Part shown: positions 1 to 7,371 of the stretch, in pieces
How positions within the stretch are numbered: position 1 is the first letter of the stretch
Layout of the letters: every line of letters starts with the position of its first letter
Assembly (NCBI RefSeq): GCF_000719095.1
Contig: NZ_JOEH01000009.1
Span: 372,001 to 436,000 of the forward strand
Direction: 5' to 3'
DNA: 64,000 nucleotides
Source: Streptacidiphilus jeojiense
Lineage (GTDB): Bacteria > Actinomycetota > Actinomycetes > Streptomycetales > Streptomycetaceae
Translations under genes and position numbers: made by a program
The notes under the pieces: model-generated
Told to the model about the DNA's origin: nothing
Database searches by the model: none
The model's input: the letters and a program-made list of their open reading frames with translations, nothing else

Positions 1-233
1 AGCAGGATCGGCGCGACCGGGCCGTGCTCGCGCCGCAGCAGCCGGTAGAGCTCGGCCGGGTCCCGCTGGAAGCGCGGCGAGTGCATCCGCACCGCGCCGC
101 CCGGGCCGGTGCTCTCCCCGGCCGCCGAGGGGTCGTGCGCGGGACAGCCGGGTGGCGGCTGGACTGCGGCTTCCTGCGGTGGCGCTGCCTGAACTGACAC
201 TGCCTGAACTGTCGATTCCTGAGATGGCGTCAC
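1..233 (-). CDS. Cytochrome P450 of a conservon (CvnE-like), N-terminal part only
   Basis: Only about 77 N-terminal residues lie in the window; the gene runs off the left edge. The GTG start overlaps the cvnD stop as GTGA, so it is the translationally coupled last gene of the conservon. The first ~45 residues are a Gln/Ala/Pro-rich tail. Then comes a CPAH segment and MHSPRFQRDPAELYRLLRR followed by EHGPVAPIL, which resembles the N-terminal region of P450s that accompany conservons. The heme-binding Cys region lies outside the window. The P450 assignment rests on this short stretch and on the neighbours. An internal ATG at base 86 is a weaker alternative start. Confidence 0.62.
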   Translation of the reverse strand, partial: MTPSQESTVQAVSVQAAPPQEAAVQPPPGCPAHDPSAAGESTGPGGAVRMHSPRFQRDPAELYRLLRREHGPVAPIL

Positions 234-868
234 GGGGTCGGCTCCAGGGCGTGGGAGAGGGAGTGCAGGTGTCGGACGAGGGCGACCAGGACGTCCCGGC
301 TCGACTCCCGCTTCCGCGCGTCGCAGTCCAGCAGCGGGACGTCCGGGTTGAGCGACAGGGCGGCGCGCACCTGCTCCAGCGAGTGCGTGGGCTCGTCGAA
401 GTTGTTGCGGGCCACCACGAACGGCAGGCCGTGGTGCTCCAGCCGGTCGATGGCGTACCAGGAGTCGGCCAGCCTGCGGGTGTCCACCAGCACCACCGCG
501 CCCAGGGTGCCGGCGAACAGCCGGTCCCAGAGGAACCAGAACCGCTCCTGACCTGGGGCGCCGAAGAGGTAGAGCACCATCTCGTCGTCGAGGGTGATCC
601 GGCCGAAGTCGAAGGCGACGGTGGTGGTGGTCTTGGTGCGCACCCCCTCGCGGTCGTCGATGCCGACGCCGGCCTGGGTCATCACCTCCTCGGTGCTCAG
701 CGGGCGGATCTCGCTGACGGAGCCGACCAGGGTGGTCTTGCCCACGCCGAAGCCGCCCACGACGACGATCTTCAGACCGTCCCTGGCGGTGTCCCTGAGC
801 GGCCGCCCCGACAGCGCGGGGGCCGCAGGGGCGGCGGGGTCTTCGGGGTCAGAGGTTCTGGAGGGCAA
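230..868 (-). CDS. cvnD: Conservon small GTPase-like protein CvnD
   Basis: 212 residues. The P-loop GGFGVGKTTLVG lies near residues 38-49, and LFGAPGQERF near residues 105-114 matches the GTPase DxxG/PGQ region. This is the ATP/GTP-binding protein that ends the four-gene conservon core (sensor, roadblock, DUF742, GTPase), a membrane-associated switch resembling eukaryotic G-protein complexes. The start is taken at TTG 868, which overlaps the end of cvnC by about 20 nt; no better ATG or GTG precedes the conserved region. A Pro/Ala-rich tail of about 30 residues comes before the P-loop. The family is clear. The output it controls here is unknown, but the coupled P450 is the obvious candidate. 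Confidence 0.9.
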   Translation of the reverse strand: MPSRTSDPEDPAAPAAPALSGRPLRDTARDGLKIVVVGGFGVGKTTLVGSVSEIRPLSTEEVMTQAGVGIDDREGVRTKTTTTVAFDFGRITLDDEMVLYLFGAPGQERFWFLWDRLFAGTLGAVVLVDTRRLADSWYAIDRLEHHGLPFVVARNNFDEPTHSLEQVRAALSLNPDVPLLDCDARKRESSRDVLVALVRHLHSLSHALEPTP

Positions 869-1208
869 GGAGCACCTTCTTCAGGGTTTCGGGCGGCGGT
901 AGCTGCCTGCCGCGCCCGGACGACTGCGGATGGCGGGCGGTGATCCGGCCGGTGTCGAGCAGGTCGCAGAGCAGGATCTTCACCACCCCGACGGGAAGGT
1001 CCAGCAGTGACGCCAACTCCACGACGGCGACCGGGCGTTCGCTCAGCTGCAGGATCCGGACCAGTTCGGACTGCATTCCGGGCGTCGGCCCGCTCTCCCG
1101 CACGATCAGCGTGACCAGGTCGAAAGCCTGCTCGTCGGCCCTGGTCCGGCCGCCGGTGACGGTGTAGAGACGGTCCGGGTCGCCACTGTCGACCGGACGG
1201 CGGATCAT
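849..1208 (-). CDS. cvnC: Conservon DUF742 protein CvnC
   Basis: 119 residues matching the DUF742 family. RLYTVTGGRT near residue 13 is the typical N-terminal motif. The central part VELASLLDLPVGVVKILLCD looks like a winged-helix fold, and the C-terminus LPPPETLKKVLLALQNL is typical. The ATG start overlaps the cvnB stop as ATGA. In conservons this protein is thought to link the roadblock protein and the GTPase; that role is inferred from the family. Nothing about its sequence is unusual. Confidence 0.9.
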   Translation of the reverse strand: MIRRPVDSGDPDRLYTVTGGRTRADEQAFDLVTLIVRESGPTPGMQSELVRILQLSERPVAVVELASLLDLPVGVVKILLCDLLDTGRITARHPQSSGRGRQLPPPETLKKVLLALQNL

Positions 1209-1606
1209 GCGTGCTGCCTCGGCTCGGCCCGCAGGTGCACGCCTATCTGTTCCACCAGCTCGTTCATGTTGTGGCCGACCACGCCCGGGTCGGCGTCGTC
1301 CCCGGCGACCACCGCGAGGTGCGCGCCGACGCCGGCCTCGACGATGAACAGGATGCCGCCGTGGAACTCGGTCATGGACTGCCGGACGCCGCCGGTGCCG
1401 TCGCCGAACTCGATGGAGGCGCCGTGGGACAGGCTCTGGATGCCCGAGGCGATGGCGGCCAGCTGGTCGGCCTGGTCCACGGTGAGACCGGAGGACAGGC
1501 AGAGCTTGAGGCCGTCGCGCGAGAGCACCAGGGCGTGCCGGGTCCCCGGGGTCTTCTCCAGCAGGTTCTCCAGCAGCCAGTCGAGGCTGCGGTCGGTGGT
1601 GCTCAT
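1205..1606 (-). CDS. cvnB: Conservon roadblock/LC7 protein CvnB
   Basis: 133 residues beginning MSTTDRSLDWLLENLLEKTP. It has the roadblock/LC7 pattern: HALVLSRDGLKLCLSSGL, then an Ala/Ile helix AAIASGIQSLSHGAS, then the strand GGILFIVEAGVGAHLAVVA. Proteins of this family regulate a cognate small GTPase, here presumably CvnD. ATG 1606 overlaps the cvnA stop as ATGA and its own stop overlaps cvnC, so cvnA-B-C-D is one tightly coupled transcript. Confidence 0.9.
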   Translation of the reverse strand: MSTTDRSLDWLLENLLEKTPGTRHALVLSRDGLKLCLSSGLTVDQADQLAAIASGIQSLSHGASIEFGDGTGGVRQSMTEFHGGILFIVEAGVGAHLAVVAGDDADPGVVGHNMNELVEQIGVHLRAEPRQHA

Positions 1607-3273
1607 CGCTCGGTGTCCTCTTCGGTCCGGTCGGTCTCGGTCGGTTCGGTCTCTGCGGGGGCGGCGTCCTGGGACCCGCCGCGGGCGGCCGTGCGGAAGG
1701 CGCCGAACCGGGCGCCCGCGTCGGCGCGGGAGGGAACGTCCTCGGCGGCGGTGGGAGCCACCGCCGGAGTGCTGCGCAGGGCCGCGGCGAGGGTCCGTCC
1801 CGGCGGCCGCTTGGGCAGTTCCAGCGCGGAGTCGTCGGGGACGGGCAGCGCGGACGTGGTGGCCGGGGCCGCCGTGGCGACCCGGGCCGGGGCCGGGGTC
1901 GAGGCCGGTCGTGAGGTCCCGCCGGCGACGGACTCGCGTGCGGTGGTGAGCCGGTTGCCGGGGCCGCGCATGATCAGCTGCTGCGGGATCAGCACCACCA
2001 CGCCCGTTCCGCCGCGCGAGGACGGCCGGAAGGAGACCGTGAGGCCGTGCTTGCGGGCCAGGCAGCCGACCACGGCCAGGCCGAGCCGGGTGCCGCCCAG
2101 GGTCATCAGGTCCAGGGGTTCCGCCGAGACCAGCCGCTCGGCCTTGGCCAGGGTGGCGGCCGGCATCACCAGGCCGCCGTCCTCGATGGTGACCACCACG
2201 CCGGAGTGCATCTCCTGGACGTAGACGTGCACCTCCTCGGTGGGCGGGGAGAAGCTGGTGGCGTTGTCCATCAGCTCGGCCAGGGCGTGCATCACGCCCT
2301 CCGCCGCGTAGCCGGCCACTGCGGCCGTGCTCGCCGAGTGCAGCCTGACCCGCTGGTAGGCGCTGATCCGGCCCATGGCGCCGCGCAGCACGCTCTCCAT
2401 CACGATCGGCTTGGTCCAGCGCCGCCCGGAGCGGGCCCCGGTCAGCACCGCGATGCTGTCCGCGAGCCGGCCGGCCTGGGCGGTGCCGTGGTCCAGCCGG
2501 AGCAGGTCGCCGAGGACCTCCTCGTTGTGCCGGTTCTCCATCTCGCGCAGGTCGGCGAGCATGCTGGTGGCCAGCGCCTGGACCCGTCCGGCGGCGTTGG
2601 CGCAGGCGGCCATGCCGGAGGCGCGCAGGCGCTCGCTGGTGCCGACCTCCTGGACCAGGGTCCGCAGCACCTGCTGGTGCGTCTCGTCGAGGTGGCCGGG
2701 GGCGCCGGCGAGCACGGTCTCCATGGAGACGCCCTCGCGCAGCTGCTTCACCGCCTGCGGGATGGCCTGGCCGGTGAGCTGCTCGGCCTCGCCGACGAAC
2801 TGGTCGACCTGGGCCACCAGTTGGCCGATCTCCGCCTCCAGCGCCGCCGACCTGGCCTTCTCGGCGTCCAGGGCGGCGCGGATCGCGGTCTCGGCCGCTG
2901 CGGCGCGCTGGCGCTCCGCGTCGGCGTTCCAGGCGTCGTGGCGGGCGGCCTGGGCGTCGCTCGCGGCCTGGCCGACCTGCGCGGCCTGCTCGGCGACGGA
3001 GCGCTCGGCCTCGGCCCGCACCGTCTCCAGCCGGGCCCGGTGGGCGGCGGAGCTGCGGGAGCGGAGCAGGGCCAGGGTCAGGGCGGCGCCCAGGAGCAGG
3101 GCCGCGGCGGCGCCGAAGCAGGCGACGGGGACCCGGTCCGCCGCGCCGGCCCTGGCGGTCACCCAGGCGCAGACCGCCCCGGCCAGCACCGCCGCCAGGG
3201 GGGGAACGAGCCAGGACCATGCCTTCGACCTGCGGCGGACATCCGGCGGACGGGAGGACATCTGGACAGACAT
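1603..3273 (-). CDS. cvnA: Conservon sensor histidine kinase-like protein CvnA
   Basis: 556 residues. Two membrane helices lie near residues 20-40 and 50-70, followed by a long Ala/Glu/Gln-rich coiled coil to about residue 160. The C-terminal part is a GHKL ATPase with an N-box (ELMDNATSFSPPTEEVHV) and a G-box/lid region (GLAVVGCLARKHGLTVSFRP). It then ends in a disordered Ala/Pro/Thr-rich tail. I saw no clear phospho-accepting His box, as is usual for CvnA. ATG 3273 is preferred over TTG 3276 because GAGGA lies 8 nt upstream of it. It heads the conservon transcript and should anchor the complex in the membrane. Confidence 0.88.
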   Translation of the reverse strand: MSVQMSSRPPDVRRRSKAWSWLVPPLAAVLAGAVCAWVTARAGAADRVPVACFGAAAALLLGAALTLALLRSRSSAAHRARLETVRAEAERSVAEQAAQVGQAASDAQAARHDAWNADAERQRAAAAETAIRAALDAEKARSAALEAEIGQLVAQVDQFVGEAEQLTGQAIPQAVKQLREGVSMETVLAGAPGHLDETHQQVLRTLVQEVGTSERLRASGMAACANAAGRVQALATSMLADLREMENRHNEEVLGDLLRLDHGTAQAGRLADSIAVLTGARSGRRWTKPIVMESVLRGAMGRISAYQRVRLHSASTAAVAGYAAEGVMHALAELMDNATSFSPPTEEVHVYVQEMHSGVVVTIEDGGLVMPAATLAKAERLVSAEPLDLMTLGGTRLGLAVVGCLARKHGLTVSFRPSSRGGTGVVVLIPQQLIMRGPGNRLTTARESVAGGTSRPASTPAPARVATAAPATTSALPVPDDSALELPKRPPGRTLAAALRSTPAVAPTAAEDVPSRADAGARFGAFRTAARGGSQDAAPAETEPTETDRTEEDTER

Positions 3274-3409
3274 CAATCAGTTCCTCGTGGCGAGCGGAAG
3301 AAAATATCGTATGACCACGCAGCTCCCACCCTACCCGCTGAAAACACCTGCAACGTCCGCCACTTGACGCTCCCGCAGCAAAATTGGAGTCAGGGAATCC
3401 GGGGAATGT

Positions 3410-3454
3410 GAAGGCGCCGTGCCACCGGGAGACTCCCGGCGGCACGGCGCCTTC
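3410..3454 (-). terminator. Strong hairpin after the MFS gene
   Basis: A near-perfect stem starts GAAGGCGCCGTGCC and closes GGCACGGCGCCTTC, with an inner CCGGGAG/CTCCCGG stem. It begins 20 nt beyond the stop of the MFS gene and lies between that gene and the cvn promoter region. A rho-independent-like terminator without a clear U tract is usual in such high-GC genomes. Confidence 0.75.
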
Positions 3455-3473
3455 GCTTACGCCGCAGGTCGGC

Positions 3474-4988
3474 TCAGCGGACCAGGGCGAGTTCGGCCCC
3501 GTCCGCCTCGGCGGGCGTGCCCGAGGCCACCGGTACGTCGTGCTGGACGGCCCTGCGGGGCAGCCCGAACATCAGCGCGAAGGCCAGCAGCAGTCCGCCG
3601 GCGACCCACCACAGCGACTCGGTGAACGCTCCGCCGAAGATCTGCGCGGTGCTGTGCCGGCTCCGGTCGGCGTGCTCGACCACGCCCAGGAAGCAGACCG
3701 AGACCAGTCCCATCCCCAGCGCCGCGCCCAGCTGCATGGTGGTGTTGATCAGGCCGGAGGCCGAACCGGCGTGCTCCCTGGGGACCTCGGACAGCACCGC
3801 GTCGGTCAGCGGGGCGACGATCAGGCCCATGCCCGCACCCATCACCAGCAGCGGCAGGATCATCTGCCAGGAGTGCAGCCCGCCGCCGTAGCGCCCGACC
3901 TCCCAGGCGTAGAGCGCCGTGCCCAGGGCCATCACCAGGGCGCCCGCCTGCAGCACCCTGCGGCCGAACCGGGGCACCAGCAGCTGGACCGAGAGCCCGG
4001 CGGCGGTGGAGACGCCCAGGGCGAACGGCAGCCCGGTCAGGCCGGCGTGCAGCGGGGTCCAGCCGAGGCCGAGCTGCATGTAGAGGGTCCAGGTCAGGAA
4101 GAAGATGCCGCAGAAGACTCCCTGCGCCAGCTGGATGCCGATGCCGGCGGCGAAGCTCTTCACCCGGAACAGCGACAGCTCCACCAGCGGCGAGCCGTCC
4201 CGCGCCGTCTTGGCCCGCTCGTACCGGACGAACACCGCGAAGACCGGCAGGCTAGCAGCCATCGAGACGAAGCCCCACAGCGGCCAGCCCGACTGCTGGC
4301 CCTGCATCAGCGGGTACAGCAGCATCAGCAGGCCGAGGCTGCCCAGCGCGACGCCGACCAGGTCCAGCCGCAGCGCCTTCGGGGCCTTGGACTCGGTGAT
4401 GTAGCGGATGCCCAGGACCAGCCCGGCGACGCCCAGCGGCAGGTTGATCAGGAAGATCGGCCGCCACTGCAGCCCGAACAGGTTCCACTGGGTCAGCAGC
4501 GCGCCGAACAGCGGTCCGCTGACGGCGCCCAGGCCGATCATCGCCCCGAACATCCCGAACACCTTGCCGCGCTCCTCGGCCGGGAAGGTGGTGTGCACGA
4601 TCGCCAGCACCTGCGGCACCATCATCGCCGCCGCCGCGCCCTGCAGCAGCCGGGTGGAGACCAGCATCTCCGGGCCCACGGCCAGGCCGCACAGCGCCGA
4701 GGCGACGGTGAAGCCGCCGATCCCGACCAGGAACATCCGTTTGCGGCCGACGATGTCACCCAGCCGTCCGCCGGTGATCAGGCCGATCGCGAAGGCCAGC
4801 GCATAGCCCGCGGTGATCCACTGGACCGAGCTGAAGGAGGCCCCGGTGTCCCTCTGGATGCTGGGGACGGCGATGTTGACGATGGTCACGTCCATCATGT
4901 CCATCAGGCTGGCGGTCAGCACCACCGCGAGCGCCAGCCACCTCCGGGGGTCCAACGGAGCTGCTGCTGAGTCGTCCTGAGCGGTCAT
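3474..4988 (-). CDS. MFS multidrug exporter, DHA2 (EmrB/QacA) 14-TM type
   Basis: 504 residues. MMDVTIVNIAVPSI at helix 1 is the DHA motif with its membrane Asp. GGRLGDIVGRKRMF is the motif-A loop between helices 2 and 3, and GAVSGPLFGALL is an antiporter-type helix-5 motif. The length and spacing fit 14 helices and a proton-drug antiporter in the plasma membrane. Start ATG 4988 has AAAGG 7 nt upstream; the longer upstream reading is not membrane-like. It is divergent from a WYL regulator across 96 bp, so substrate-dependent derepression is plausible. The substrate cannot be told from sequence. Confidence 0.88.
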   Translation of the reverse strand: MTAQDDSAAAPLDPRRWLALAVVLTASLMDMMDVTIVNIAVPSIQRDTGASFSSVQWITAGYALAFAIGLITGGRLGDIVGRKRMFLVGIGGFTVASALCGLAVGPEMLVSTRLLQGAAAAMMVPQVLAIVHTTFPAEERGKVFGMFGAMIGLGAVSGPLFGALLTQWNLFGLQWRPIFLINLPLGVAGLVLGIRYITESKAPKALRLDLVGVALGSLGLLMLLYPLMQGQQSGWPLWGFVSMAASLPVFAVFVRYERAKTARDGSPLVELSLFRVKSFAAGIGIQLAQGVFCGIFFLTWTLYMQLGLGWTPLHAGLTGLPFALGVSTAAGLSVQLLVPRFGRRVLQAGALVMALGTALYAWEVGRYGGGLHSWQMILPLLVMGAGMGLIVAPLTDAVLSEVPREHAGSASGLINTTMQLGAALGMGLVSVCFLGVVEHADRSRHSTAQIFGGAFTESLWWVAGGLLLAFALMFGLPRRAVQHDVPVASGTPAEADGAELALVR

Positions 4989-5045
4989 CAGATTGCCTTT
5001 CGACTGGTCCGGCTGCGGTACGTCCCCGACTCTAGGAGGCATGTA

Positions 5046-5060
5046 GGTCAGATCCTGTCC
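5046..5060. promoter_or_regulatory. Candidate operator between the MFS and WYL genes
   Basis: GGTCAGATCCTGTCC is an inverted repeat of the form GGnCAG-ATC-CTGnCC in the 96-bp divergent spacer, 25 nt upstream of the regulator start. Its placement suits control of both genes by the WYL protein. This is inference from symmetry and position only. Confidence 0.35.
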
Positions 5061-5084
5061 GCCTTGTCGGGCATCCTTGGACCC

Positions 5085-6068
5085 ATGACGGACACACCGG
5101 CACGACTGCTGACCCTGCTGTCCCTGCTGCAGACCCCGCGCGAGTGGCCCGGCAGCGAACTGGCCGAGCGGCTGCAGGTCAGCGCGCGGACCATCCGCCG
5201 CGACATCGACCGGCTGCGCGAGCTGGGCTACCCGGTCGAGGCCACCATGGGCGCGGTCGGCGGGTACCGGCTGGTGGCCGGAAAGGCGATGCCACCGCTG
5301 CTGCTCGACGACGAGGAGGCGGTGGCCATCGCGGTGGGCCTGCGCGCCGCCGCGGGCAGCCCGGTGGACGGCATCGAGGAGGCCTCGATGCGGGCCCTGG
5401 CCAAACTGCAGCAGGTGCTGCCGGCCCGGCTGCGGCACCGGGTGGGGTCACTGAGCGCGGCCACCGTCTCACTGGCGGGCTGGGCCGGCGCGACGGTCGA
5501 CCCCGAGGTGCTGACGGTGCTGGCGGCCGGCACCGCCGGGCACGAGAAGCTGCGCTTCGGCTATCTGGCCGCGGACCGGGCCGAGAGCCGCCGGCTGGTG
5601 GAGCCGCACCGGCTGGTCACGGCCGGACGCCGCTGGTACCTGGTCGCCTACGACGCCGACCGCGCCGACTGGCGGATGTTCCGGGTGGACCGGATCAGCG
5701 AGCCGCAGCTCACCGGCGCGAGGTTCGCGCCGCGGGCGCTGCCGGGGGACGACCCGGCGGCCTTCGTCCAGCAGAAGCTCAGGGGCCTGCAGCGGTCCGT
5801 CGAGGCGGTGGTGACCCTGCAGGCTCCTGCGGAGCAGATCACGGCGAAGCTCGGCAGCAGCGTTCTCCGGGTCGAGCCGATCGACGAGCACAGCTGCGTG
5901 GTGCACACGCGGGCCGACGCGATGGAGTGGCTGGCGGTGCGGTTGGCCATGCTTGGTTGCGAGTTCGTCGTCGAGGAGCCGGATGAGCTGAGGGAGTACC
6001 TGGCTGAGCTCGGTGCCAGAGTCTCCCGTTCGGCGGGTGGCTTGTCGCGCAGTTCCCCGCGCCCCTAA
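5085..6068 (+). CDS. HTH/WYL-domain transcriptional regulator (YafY-like)
   Basis: 327 residues. The N-terminal DeoR-like winged helix reads LAERLQVSARTIRRDIDRLRELGYPVEA (recognition helix VSARTIRRDIDRL). The family signature GGYRL follows near residue 59. The WYL domain near residues 130-215 carries LVEPHRLVTAGRRWYLVAYD, and a WCX-like C-terminal domain follows. WYL domains sense ligands or nucleic acid; in this divergent pair the regulator probably controls the MFS exporter. ATG 5085 is chosen over TTG 5064 because conserved sequence begins there. The C-terminus reads into an intergenic repeat, so the last residues SRSSPRP and the TAA stop are encoded by repeat sequence. Confidence 0.9.
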   Translation: MTDTPARLLTLLSLLQTPREWPGSELAERLQVSARTIRRDIDRLRELGYPVEATMGAVGGYRLVAGKAMPPLLLDDEEAVAIAVGLRAAAGSPVDGIEEASMRALAKLQQVLPARLRHRVGSLSAATVSLAGWAGATVDPEVLTVLAAGTAGHEKLRFGYLAADRAESRRLVEPHRLVTAGRRWYLVAYDADRADWRMFRVDRISEPQLTGARFAPRALPGDDPAAFVQQKLRGLQRSVEAVVTLQAPAEQITAKLGSSVLRVEPIDEHSCVVHTRADAMEWLAVRLAMLGCEFVVEEPDELREYLAELGARVSRSAGGLSRSSPRP

Positions 6069-6120
6069 GGCGCTGCAACTGGCTCAGTTGCACTATCTAG
6101 GGGCGCGGGGAACTGCGCGA
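6045..6120. repeat. Intergenic inverted repeat (copy 1), between convergent genes
   Basis: Outer arms TCGCGCAGTTCCCCGCGCCCCT and their complement enclose an inner palindrome around TGCAACTGG/CTCAGTTGCA. It lies between the convergent WYL and terpene synthase genes and probably folds as a bidirectional terminator. It encodes the last residues and the TAA stop (6066-6068) of the WYL gene. Confidence 0.85.
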
Positions 6121-6149
6121 ACAGCAACCATGCAGCTACGTGCACATGT

Positions 6150-7190
6150 TCACCACCGTCGACTGAGCAACCGCTCCACGAAGTTCGGCCGGTCAACCGG
6201 CATCCGCCCCTCCGCCCGGTACCGGACGGTGCTCCGCTCCCAGTCGAAGTAGCCCCGCATCCACCCGGCCATACCGTCCCGGTACTCCTCGACCGCCTGC
6301 CGTTCGCTCCGGTCCAGGCCGAGCCGCCGGCACACCCGGGGCAGTTCCTCGGAGAGCCGGACCCACTCGTCCACCATCCACTGCGCCTGCGCCTGCACCG
6401 CCGCCTGGGCCTCCTGGAGGCCGCACTGCCGCTCGTGCTGCAGGATCACCACCAGGTTGTAGACGTCGCCGCGCGGCGCCTCCTTGTCGTAGGACCAGAC
6501 GTCGTTGTTGATGGCCGGGGCGTCCCCGGCCAGCAGCCGCATCTGGCGCAACTCCGGGCTGTGGTACGCGATGGCCGGTACTTCCCGGTGGAAGCGCTCG
6601 ATCATGTCCAGCACCGTCTCCACCCCGGACGCGCCACGCCGCAGCAGCATGTAGGCGTCCCGGGTGGGGATCGCTGCGGCGCCGCCGTCCCGCTCGGCCT
6701 CGGCCGCGAGGGTGCGGCCCAGGGCCTCGTTGGGGTGGGCCGCGAAGTACCACTCCCAGTGGTACGAGGCGCGGGCCCGCCACCGCGGCGACATGCCCTG
6801 GCAGCCGCGCCGCCACAGGTCGGCGAAGGCCGAGTTCACCGGGGTGTCCGGGATCTCGGTGGCGGGCTGCTCGCCGGGGCCGGTGCGGGCCAGTTCGATC
6901 AGTGGCGCACAGACCCTGGCGACCTCGGCGGGGTCGAGCCCGAGGTCGCTGTCGAACTGGTCGTCGAAGAGGAAGTAGAAGGCGCACTGGTCCACGGCGA
7001 GGCACAGGTCGTCGAGTTCCAGGTCGGGGAAGCTGGCCGCGGCCAGCCCCGCTATGTTCCAGCGCTCGTAGAGCGCGGCGGCTTCCGGGCCCCGCAACAT
7101 GTCGTGCGCGCGGAGCCATTCGAGATTGCGCTGTGCGGCAGTGCCCCTGCGGGGGTTGGTCCGCTCGGGGAAGGGGAGCTGCAGGTCCAC
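6150..7190 (-). CDS. Class I terpene synthase (sesquiterpene-cyclase type)
   Basis: 346 residues, the size of bacterial sesquiterpene cyclases. The Asp-rich metal site reads FLFDDQFDSD near residues 73-82 (a DDxxD variant). The NSE triad reads NDVWSYDKE near residues 230-238 (NDxxSxxxE). The pyrophosphate sensor Arg and a late RY pair (TVRYRAEGR) are also present. The enzyme should ionise farnesyl or geranyl diphosphate with Mg2+; the product cannot be predicted. GTG 7190 precedes DLQLPFP, the usual N-terminal pattern. No prenyltransferase or P450 is adjacent, so it stands alone here. Confidence 0.9.
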   Translation of the reverse strand: MDLQLPFPERTNPRRGTAAQRNLEWLRAHDMLRGPEAAALYERWNIAGLAAASFPDLELDDLCLAVDQCAFYFLFDDQFDSDLGLDPAEVARVCAPLIELARTGPGEQPATEIPDTPVNSAFADLWRRGCQGMSPRWRARASYHWEWYFAAHPNEALGRTLAAEAERDGGAAAIPTRDAYMLLRRGASGVETVLDMIERFHREVPAIAYHSPELRQMRLLAGDAPAINNDVWSYDKEAPRGDVYNLVVILQHERQCGLQEAQAAVQAQAQWMVDEWVRLSEELPRVCRRLGLDRSERQAVEEYRDGMAGWMRGYFDWERSTVRYRAEGRMPVDRPNFVERLLSRRW

Positions 7191-7371
7191 GTCCAGTCCC
7201 TTCGTCAGGCGCAGTCGGCTCGGGTGACGCTACCGGATGTGATCTTTTCCGGTGAGGCTTTGATCGGTCATATGTTCAAGTATCAACCGTAGTTGGCCAA
7301 GAAAGCCCCGTCTGTTCTGCCGAGTCCTCGCCCGCCGGTGTCCGACTGGCATAGCCTCGGAGCAGACGGCG

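Noticed and set aside
1205..3445. 746-codon frame fusing an unknown protein to CvnB
   Set aside because: The upstream part is cvnA read in a different frame; CvnB starts at ATG 1606.
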